Assembly (NCBI GenBank): GCA_036346375.1
Contig: CM070506.1
Coordinates: forward strand, 1,612,001-1,676,000
Length of the DNA: 64,000 nt
From: Guadua angustifolia
Taxonomy: Eukaryota > Streptophyta > Magnoliopsida > Poales > Poaceae
Direction of reading: 5' to 3'
Below are positions 56,882 to 64,000 of this stretch, in pieces. Positions within the stretch are counted from its first letter, which is position 1; the number at the start of each line of letters is the position of its first letter. A model generated the notes under the pieces. That model was not told the DNA's origin. It saw nothing but the letters and a program-made list of their open reading frames with translations, and ran no database searches. Both the position numbers and the translations under genes were made by a program.

Positions 56882-59697
56882 TTAGAATACATCAAGCTCA
56901 CTTAGTATATACTCATCGTATTTAGGAATGTGCAGCTGATCACGTGGATTAACCTTATACACAACCCACCACAGTTTAAGACTTGGCTTGGTGCATGGAT
57001 ACGAGAGGTAATATACTAGATTGACATACTGGGCAAGCACAAATGGATCAAAAGCTGAAAGTCGTGATTCATGTTTCACTTTGACCAAGCCAAATTTATC
57101 GTTCCGTCGTATCCCTGCCTTGTCAAACCAATCACAATAGAAGAAAACGATACTCAAATCTTTTGGTCCTTCGAACTTGATCTCTACAATGTTTTGAAGA
57201 ATACCGTAGTACTCAGTTTGCCGACCATCCGCACCCTCTGCCGTAGTGACTACCCCGCTATTCACTGTGGCTGCTCGCAGACGGGTAGCTTCAAAGGATG
57301 TAGTACGAAAACGAAACCCATTGATATCATATCGCACAAACTTCCTTGCGGTCGTGAAACCACTGGACAATTGACGTAAATCTTCGTGGGCACTAGCATC
57401 ACTCTCACACTACAAAGACATATATTTTTTAGGAACATTATCGTATAGCTATATCTATAGTTAAATTGAGATAGGATCTATACATGTCTTTGAAACCAGG
57501 TAACGAAATTTGGGCCACCGTGGACACCGTTGTGACGTAAATTGTCTAGTTGTTTTTCAGTAGGCCGTTGGGTCGATAGCCATTCTTGTTTGTCGAAAAT
57601 CCTACAATTTGCATGAGTTATTTGCAATATAGTTATCAAAACTAATTTACACATAAATGACTTGTACTTACGCGAAATACTTGTCCATTTACTCAATATT
57701 GAAGAACATATACATCATGGCTGCATTCCACTCCTCCTGAGTCAACTCATGAGGAGAACTATCACTGACTGCTTTGCCATTCCACTTGAATATATCAAGA
57801 CGGCCTTCACTTGTTTCGGAAGAGGTATGGTATCGCGTTGTTTCAGCATTAATATCATTTTGCTCTACGAAATAATGGCTTGAGAAATAGGATATTTCTT
57901 TTAGATAGTACGCCTCAGCGATGTAGCCTTCAACTCATGCTTTATTACCCACCATAGCCCTAAGTTTCTTCAAGGTATGCTCTATGTGATACATGTAACG
58001 GTATTGCACTGGGCCACCCACCTACCTTCGTACGGTAAATGTACCAATAGATGCTACATTAAGTTCATGAAACCGGTGGAAATACCTTTTCTAGTTTGCA
58101 TATAAGCACTTGGTATATTCTTCCTCAATTCTTTCATTGTTGATTTCTTTATTACCTTAGAGCACTGGCCCTATAAAAAAGCTGATTTACGCCAACATTA
58201 ACCACACTTCTTGAGGCATATATCCCCGAACATCACCGGTAGTAGCCTTTCCATGATGATGTGGTAATCATGACTCTTTAGACCATTCGGTTTACGGTCG
58301 AGATGCTCACCGCGTCTCGGTTGCTACATAACCATCTGAAAATTTTATATTTTTCATCCATCTTGTCGACCTTTTAAGGCAAAGTAAGAGCACGATGTTT
58401 CTTTCCACCTTCCATCACTTCAAGTGTGGGATGGTTCTGAATTTCACCAAGTCTCTCGAGCCTTAACATTGTCTTTTGTTTTTTCGTTAAAGTAAGGAAC
58501 GTACTAATGATACTTTCTGCGACATTTAGCCTTGATGCATAACATCAATATTATGCACGAGGATTAAACAAGTGGCATATGGCGACTCCATATGCTAGAT
58601 ATGTGAGTCAATTATGTGTGTCTTTGAATCGTCATTACCATCCTTTGTGAGATCCAACTCACTATGCCACGCCACAACCTCATGCCCGTTAAACATTTGG
58701 CAGACCTTTACTAAGCTGCCACATCCTTCCGAAATCCCTTTTATCTTTCCTGAATGGGTGACTTAGATTAAGGAAAGCAGCGGTGACAATCAAAAAAGCA
58801 GATTTTGCCCCCATGCTTCAAGCAAGCGATCTGTGTCACCCATGCAAACCGGACAAGACATTCGACCATGCGTGCTCCACCCGCAAACATGCCATAGGCA
58901 GGACAATCATGGATAGACCAAAGATAAGCCACACGCATGTTGAAGGTCTCTTTTCTATTATTGTCATATATCAAAACACCTTCCCACAGTTCCCTCAGCT
59001 CCTCGATCAATGGCTGCATGTACATATCCAAATGCTTTCCTAGATGCTCTGGCCCAAGAATAACAAGTGTTAGAAACACATACTCATCTTTCATGCATAA
59101 TGATGGAGGGAGATTATACGGTACTTCAAACACGGGCCAGCATGAGTACGGAGCCGCACTTGTGGTGTAAGGCGTGAAGCCGTCTGTTGCCAACCTAATA
59201 CGAACATTTCTAGGATCTCTGGCGAAATTTGGATCGAACCGTTCCAATGTCTTCCAAGCTTCACTATCAGAAGGATGACCCATGGAACCCTCGTATGTAC
59301 GCATGCCTTCTTTGTGCCACCTCATATGCATGGCAGTACCCTTTGATAGGTAAGCTCGCTGTAGCCTTGGTTTAAGGGGCATATAGAGGAGCACTTTGGC
59401 CGCTGACTTTGTTGTTACCTTGTTTCCCTCCTCGTCCGTTACTTGAATATACCGGGATTCATTGCAATATAGACAATGTGTTAGTTCTACGTTCTCCTTC
59501 CAGAATAACATACACTTATTGGGGCACACATGTATCTTCTTGTATTGCATTTGTAAACCTGCCAACATTTTTCTGGACCGATAAAGATCTTTCGGCATCT
59601 TATGATTCTCTGGAAGAACTTCACATATCAATTTGACCAGATGGCTTCCCAAGGGGTTATGCTGGCTAAATTCTAGATGGGCCTTGCATAATAGCAT
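56882..59697 (-). pseudogene. CACTA-2 TNP2-type transposase, N-terminus missing
   Basis: The best block (59697-58768, 309 codons open) carries VLPENHKMPKDLYRSRKMLA, the zinc-binding HCLYCNESRY, LKPRLQRAYLSKGTAMHMRW, NVRIRLATDGFTPY and LLIYDN-like Transposase_21 sequence. After frame breaks, DUF4218 remnants (58340-57900: LKSHDYHIIMERLLP-like) and a clean DUF4216 block (57370-56882: RRNDKFGLVKVKHESRLSAF, CTKPSLKLWWVVYKVNPRDQ) follow. The Transpos_assoc domain that opens the other TNP2 copies is absent: upstream of 59700 the sequence changes abruptly to the GC-rich block. Confidence 0.88.
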
Positions 59698-59714
59698 AAA
59701 CTATAAACTTACTT

Positions 59715-60120
59715 GGTAGAGAGGTGCAGCGTCCGGTGTGCGATCGTGCGGCGGGCTTTGTCATGGAGATCGAGGACCGAGGGCGGCCGAGGGTAGGCGT
59801 CGACGGCCGAGCAAGGGCCGTGATCGTGCCAGAGGCGGTGGCGGCGGTAGGTGGCGCCCGATGGCGATTGTCTTAGCGTTGAGGGAGGCACGGCCGACAG
59901 TGGGCGGCCGGAGGTGGTGGGCGGGAGTTGCAGGGCGGGTGGAGGTGGCGGCGAGGGGAGGTTCCGGGCAGGCCTTGGCGGCGAGGGCCAAGCGGGTAGC
60001 GCGAGTCGGTAGCACGGGCAGGGCGAAACTCACGAGGGGAAAGCGGCGAGCCGTGGCAGCTGGGCGTGGCGGCGTGGCGTGGCGGGCGAGGCGGCGGCGC
60101 GGCCTTGGAGTTGAGTGAGT
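59715..60120 (-). promoter_or_regulatory. GC-rich, CpG-dense block at the CACTA-2 promoter end
   Basis: About 400 bp of CpG-dense sequence lie just inside the right subterminal repeats and directly upstream of the minus-strand transposase, the same arrangement as in CACTA-1 and CACTA-4. Its open frames on both strands are compositional. Confidence 0.5.
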
Positions 60121-60169
60121 GATGAACAAACAGATCAAGGCTTTGCGGTGTAACTAAACCCTATATTTT

Positions 60170-60713
60170 CGCTGCCTCGAGCGTCGCGAAAAAAAGTTTA
60201 TTTTCGTCGGCGAGGTTTGGTATGAAACAATTCCTGTATTTTCGTCGGCTAAGGTTAGGACCAACGAAAACATAGTGACCGTGGCAGAGCGCCTAACCCT
60301 AACTCCTATATTTTCTTCGGCATATATTGGAGCCGACGCAAATATTTATATTTTCGGCGGCTAGGGTAAGGGTCGACGAAAACATAATAACCGTGGCAGA
60401 GTGCCCTGACCCTAGCTCCTATATTTTAAATCGGCATGTCTTGAGCCGATGAAAATACTATATATTCGGCTAGGGTAAGGGCCCGAAAAACTATAATGCA
60501 GTGCGAGTGCCTAACCTAACTTATATATTTTCATCGGCCTAAAGTAGAGCCGATTTAAAATACATGTATTAATCATCGGCTATTGTTGTCGATGAAAATT
60601 TGTAGTAATGTCGTCGTACTGTTAGGTAAGCGAAAATATCTCAGATAATCCTCGGCTTTTGTTAGGTAGAAAAATACATTTTGGTCGACGAAAAATGTTG
60701 GTTTTCTGTAGTG
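60170..60713. repeat. CACTA-2 right subterminal repeats
   Basis: TATTTTCGTCGGC and GACGAAAACATA words in both orientations, with near-tandem units of about 120 bp (each with AACCGTGGCAGAG) at 60230-60500, lead into the GTTTTCTGTAGTG terminus. Confidence 0.9.
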
Positions 60714-60819
60714 ATCCGTGTCCAGAAAAAATATGAAAACAAATATGGTAAAGCTATTATCCGTTAAAGTATCAATCCGTTTTCACCCCTAACTAGAACA
60801 CTAGAATGCTTCCAACGAA

Positions 60820-60938
60820 TTTGGGAATGAAAATCTAGAACTTCCATCTGTGGGCTTCTAAGACATTCTCCTTTGCAACAAATGATTTCTCAATTAAAAC
60901 ATGCTTGGAAAAGGGGTTTGGGAAAAGTTTTCAAGGTA
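60820..60938 (+). pseudogene. Second receptor kinase exon remnant
   Basis: The plus strand reads LELPSVGF, a stop, DILFATNDFS and GFGKSFQ before a GT donor (GTAACG). It aligns position by position with the exon at 34411-34505 (FPFISFKDIIAATNDF, GFG, AAGGTAATG). One stop and a lost glycine-loop residue mark it as a pseudogene. The next exon does not follow; a gypsy fragment begins within 120 bp. Confidence 0.75.
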
Positions 60939-61057
60939 ACGATTAGTTTTGGCTAGATATTCACTAGAAGAAATGTTGTAGCTTTTATCTTGTTTAATTG
61001 AAGAATGGTGCACTCATGTAAAAAGTCTATAGTCTGTTCTTGATTTAAGTCGACCAA

Positions 61058-61912
61058 GTGTTCAATGGGCTTTGGCCGATCAAGGCTACTAAGAAGGAGT
61101 GGAGGAAGAAGGAATCGATTGGGGAAGAATCTTCGATGGACATCAATAAGGTGTTCATGTTGCCGATCGAGTTCAAAGTAAATACTGCATTGGCTAGAGA
61201 AACATTTGCTTACATCAATATGGTGTTTATGTTGCCGACCAAGTTCAAAGTAAATATTGTATCAGCCAGAGAAACAATTGCTCAACTATGCCTAGGGACC
61301 GAAGATGCGATCTTTGAGAAGCCTAAAGGCGACCATCGGCATTTGAAGCCATTATACTTGAAAAGATATATCAATGGCAAGCCAATGTCCAGAATACGTG
61401 TCGATGGAGTAGCAACTATTAACCTGATTCCATACACCACTTGCAAGAATCTGGGTAAGACCGATGAAGATATTATTAAAATTAACATGGTTCAAATGAT
61501 TTCACAGACGATCCCACTGAAGCAAGAGGGGTCATGGTTATAGAATTGATAGTCGGATGTAAAATATTGCTGGCTGCCTTCTTCGTAGTCGACACCAAGG
61601 GCAATTACAGTGTCTTGCTTAGGCGAGATTGAAATCACGCTAATTGTTGTGTTCCGTCGACTATGTACTAGATGCTCGTCCAATGGAACGGGGACGAAGT
61701 TGAGGTGATCCAAACCAATACATCAGCTCATATTGCCATGGCCAATTTAGATGTGAATTAGCAGCACAAGAAAGCCGAGTGTATTTGGGAAGAAGCCCTA
61801 GACGATTGCGATTTCATCTGCATTAATAAAACAAGGCTTATTCCGATCAACGTGAGGCCGAGCACACTTGATCGGACAAGCGAGATTTTGCACCAATGGA
61901 ATCCAAACCAAC
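61058..61912 (+). pseudogene. Ty3/gypsy polyprotein fragment (retropepsin region)
   Basis: The frame 61058-61543 carries an internal repeat (VFMLPIEFKVN and VFMLPTKFKVN, about 25 residues apart) and then the retropepsin region (HLKPLYLKRYINGKPMSRIR, VDGVATINLIPYTTCKNLGK). The usual D-S/T/G-G triad reads DGV here, so the active-site glycine is altered. After 61543 the family continues through stops (AFFVVDTKGNYSVLLRRD, VQWNGDEVEVIQTNTSAHIA, DFICINKTRLIPINVRP). Neither LTRs nor reverse transcriptase are present. It inserted beside the second kinase exon. Confidence 0.85.
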
Positions 61913-62487
61913 AGTAAAGTCCTTGCAAGATAAAATGCAGAGCTATCAGCAAACAACGGATAGCTGCGAAACCATTAAATAAAATTTTAGAGCATGATCA
62001 AGTTTGTAGATTTTTATAAAAATCTGACATTGTCTCTATTTCTTTTCATTAATTGTTATTTCTAATTTTTCGGAAGTACTAAAGGAATTCAAAATTATTG
62101 AAATTTCTCTGAGGTGTTTTATAGATCAATTAGGATTTATTCAGATTTTATGAAATTGTTTTCCTTTTTTACAATTTTTCTAATTTTCCTTAAGTCTGCT
62201 TAAAGTCAAATAAAATCACTCGAAAATCGTTAGAAAATCGAACAAAACCGGTCAAAAATCAGTTAAATCAGTCGGTTTTCATTGTTTGACCACCAAGTTC
62301 AAAATTTTTGACTTTGAACTTCTTTGATTTTTACCAATTTTTGTCGATTTTCAAAACTAAAATATCGCTCAAAAAAAAATCAATATTTAAAACCCAAGAC
62401 ACAAGTCTCGTCTTGGCCAAGACCAAGCGGATCGGACTCTTAACAGCTGCAATTAATTTTTACCATATATTGGGCGTCCAGTGAGTC
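61913..62487. other. Non-coding; diverged MITE-like stretch
   Basis: The piece 62200-62390 is rich in GAAAATCG and CGATTTTC words and resembles the interior of the hAT-type MITE at 36027-36393, without recognisable ends. Nothing else is seen. Confidence 0.35.
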
Positions 62488-62490
62488 TAA

Positions 62491-62757
62491 GGGCAACCGC
62501 AATGGTTAAAGACAACTGCTCTCTATAGTAAGTTCCATGTCATCTATATACCATACTATAGTAAACCTTTGCAATGGTGAATCTATATAGATGTCTATAG
62601 CTGTTTTTTAATGTCTCTATACAGCCTCGATTTCTGCGTATAGACTATCTCGAGTCTATAGATAGCGTCTCTCTCTTCATTTAATTGCTTGCCACATGGG
62701 ATAGATGCTGATATGGACTTCTTATAGATAGCTGACTAGGCACCATTGCGGCTGCCC
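62491..62757. mobile_element. Tourist/PIF-like MITE, 267 bp
   Basis: The termini GGGCAACCGCAATGGT and ACCATTGCGGCTGCCC are inverse repeats, flanked by TAA on both sides (62488-62490 and 62758-62760). The interior has repeated TCTATAG words. Confidence 0.9.
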
Positions 62758-62760
62758 TAA

Positions 62761-63470
62761 GGTAAGAGAATGTGCGTGTGAATCGATAGGCTATTAAATC
62801 CAGTAGTCTACAAGACTACAATTTAGTCTGAAACCTTTTACAATCCTTAGAGATATAAAAATATATATTAATCTAGTACCAGCAGAACAAAAATACACGG
62901 GACATCTGACGCCGTGCGCTCTGCCACGACAAAAACTTACTGTTGGAGACTTTGGAGTAGCATTTAAGAGCGTCGTCTCCTCTTGTAGTCTTGTGCTTTT
63001 GGTCAAGGTCCTCGCTGTCTACTCTTGCTCCGTCAGTCTGAATCAAGACTTTGTTGTCCTGCATTTCTACCATTCAAAAGTGGTGAGAGACACATTTTGA
63101 TTGGGAACGATGCACCTCAGTTCATTTGTACCTGCATCAAAGGATTTAAATTTCGCTTTCGAACGAAAATTGCAATATTACCACTCAAAAATGGTAAAAA
63201 CTCTCTTACAACAATGTAAAAACACAGTAATTGTATTTGTATGTGGCAACATCATGTTCCTTTGCAATAACCGGGTTATATTGCAATTTTGTACATTGTG
63301 GCAACAAAGACGTACTAATTACCACGAAACTAAAACTGTGGCAGTAATAGTATATATCACCACAGGTTATTTCTCGTAGAGAACACTAAAACTATGACAA
63401 CAATAGTACTATATACTACCTGTTACTACAGATTATTTCTTGTTGCAATATATATTTCCAAGGCCATAGA
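62761..63470. other. Intergenic / 3' flank of the lectin gene
   Basis: No gene is seen. A diverged tandem pair of about 58 bp (ACTAAAACTRTGRCARYAATAG, GGTTATTTCTCGT or GATTATTTCTTGT) lies at 63329-63441. Confidence 0.4.
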
Positions 63471-64000
63471 TTAAAATTCTTGCAGAGTGACATTCAGTGC
63501 TTCAGCAACTAGGCCCTCGCCGAGGCCTTGCAGAGTGACCGTCAGTACTTCAGCAGGCAGGCCCTCGTCGAGGCCTTTGTAGCACGTGCCGCTTTGGCAA
63601 CCGGCGCCGCAGTAATTGCCGCCCAGGCCACAGGACCCATACCTGCTACAACAGTAGTTGTTGGAGCATCTTCATACACCACCGCACGCACACCACGACT
63701 GTACAGGCTTTGCAGTTACCGCTCGCGACTATGCCACGTAACTTCGCTCCCAAGGCCACAATACCCATATCGGCTGCAGCAGAGGTTCCTGGGGCAAAGT
63801 TTGCCGCCGGCCAGCCAGCCACACTTGATGTTAGCGCGGCAAGGCGGGCATACAGCAGCCGTCGCCACAAGATTCTTCGCCGGCCGCAGAGCCCGTCATC
63901 GCTGCAGCGATCGTTGTTGGGACACGCCGCGCCGCCAGCTTGGCTGCCACACCGCTTACTAGTGTAGCAGGAGCCGCTTTGGCAGCCGCCGCCACAGTAG
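63471..64000 (-). pseudogene. Hevein-repeat lectin (wheat-germ-agglutinin-like), partial, frame-broken
   Basis: The minus strand enters the window inside a chitin-binding type 1 (hevein) domain (YCGGGCQSGSCY) and continues with parts of at least three more: KRCGSQAGGAACPNN, KCGWLAGGKLCPRNLCCSRY with GYCGLGSE, and NNYCCSRYGSCGLGGNYCGA followed by GCQSGTC. At least three frame changes separate the domains. The C-terminal tail repeats GL-EGL-AE-L-VTLQ twice, contains an N-glycosylation site (NVT) and ends at TAA 63471-63473; a glycosylated C-terminal propeptide directs WGA and barley lectin to the vacuole. The family binds chitin and N-acetylglucosamine. The signal peptide and first domain lie beyond 64000. 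Broken frames suggest a pseudogene, though sequencing indels in this GC-rich stretch could mimic that. Confidence 0.88.

Larger units (their letters stand above)
40296..60713 (-). mobile_element. CACTA-2, 20.4 kb, nested in hAT-2 and interrupted by CACTA-3
   Basis: The element starts CACTATAGGAAAACCGAC and ends GTTGGTTTTCTGTAGTG. The 3-bp duplication ATC flanks both ends (40293-40295 and 60714-60716). Terminal repeats are of the TTTTCGTCGGC type. Genes on the minus strand: a TNP2-type transposase (59697-56882) and a Transposase_24 gene (about 56110-41040) that is split by CACTA-3 in an exon and by captured host gene pieces in an intron. Without CACTA-3 it is about 9.8 kb. Confidence 0.93.
39135..60791. 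mobile_element. hAT-2: Ac/Ds-like element, 21.7 kb with nested CACTA-2/CACTA-3
   Basis: The left terminus is TAGGGATGAAAATGG and the right is CCGTTTTCACCCCTA. Both sides are flanked by a perfect 8-bp duplication ACTAGAAC (39127-39134 and 60792-60799). The left subterminal DNA is packed with GGATCGGATA/CGGATACGG words like hAT-1. Without its insertions the element is only about 1.0-1.2 kb and has no transposase. AT-rich, gene-free DNA fills 39370-39956. Confidence 0.92.

Noticed and set aside
59738..60138. 125-codon frames on both strands in the GC-rich block of CACTA-2
   Set aside because: High GC removes stops on both strands. The translations are Arg/Gly/Pro-rich and unrelated to any transposase part.

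Overview
The window is plant nuclear DNA, most likely from a grass (Poaceae). The evidence is nested CACTA, Ac/Ds-like hAT, Mutator-like and Tourist-like elements, a Helitron-type 3' terminus that fits the maize/grass consensus, S-locus-type receptor kinase remnants, and a hevein-repeat lectin like the grass agglutinins. The species cannot be fixed from sequence alone. Almost everything is transposon; nearly all long reading frames are decayed transposase or captured gene pieces.

Layout. 1-5119: AT-rich DNA ending in a retrotransposon LTR-like terminus. 5120-7486: small MITEs, a foldback element and a (TA)n tract. 7487-21773: Ds-like hAT element (hAT-1) split by CACTA-1 (7616-19862). 21774-22651: a short island with the only intact-looking small host gene, a secreted Cys-rich peptide (21834-22049, minus). 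22652-25174: hAT-3, holding a decayed TTF/ZMYM-type transposase cut by a Helitron-like insert that carries an ABCC transporter fragment. 25367-34173: CACTA-4 remains, with a 3.8 kb solo LTR inserted (25561-29348). 34390-35755: receptor kinase pseudogene. 36027-39134: a hAT-type MITE and a truncated MULE with an unusual palindrome array. 39135-60791: second Ds-like element (hAT-2) split by CACTA-2 (40296-60713), itself split by CACTA-3 (45107-55737). 60830-62757: a second receptor kinase exon, a Ty3/gypsy protease fragment and a Tourist-like MITE. 63471-64000: a frame-broken wheat-germ-agglutinin-like lectin running off the window.

Most nesting events are supported by target-site duplications (TSDs) that I read directly: ATT (CACTA-1), ATC (CACTA-2), ACA (CACTA-3), ACTAGAAC (hAT-2), GTACGGAG/GTACCCAG (hAT-1, 6 of 8), CCGGTACA (hAT-3), ATCGG (solo LTR), TATCATGTT (a MULE-type MITE) and TAA (the Tourist-like MITE). 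Removing elements by their TSDs brings the MULE fragment next to the second kinase exon.

The genes do not form one pathway. The recurring theme is capture of host gene pieces: a MidA/NDUFAF7-like methyltransferase in CACTA-1, an ABCC transporter in the Helitron-like insert, and ELMO-domain plus RLT (HARE-HTH) pieces inside a transposase intron of CACTA-2. Two of these segments are bounded by long direct duplications (79 and 61 bp) of the recipient element. Family assignments come from motif recognition by eye; no database search was run.
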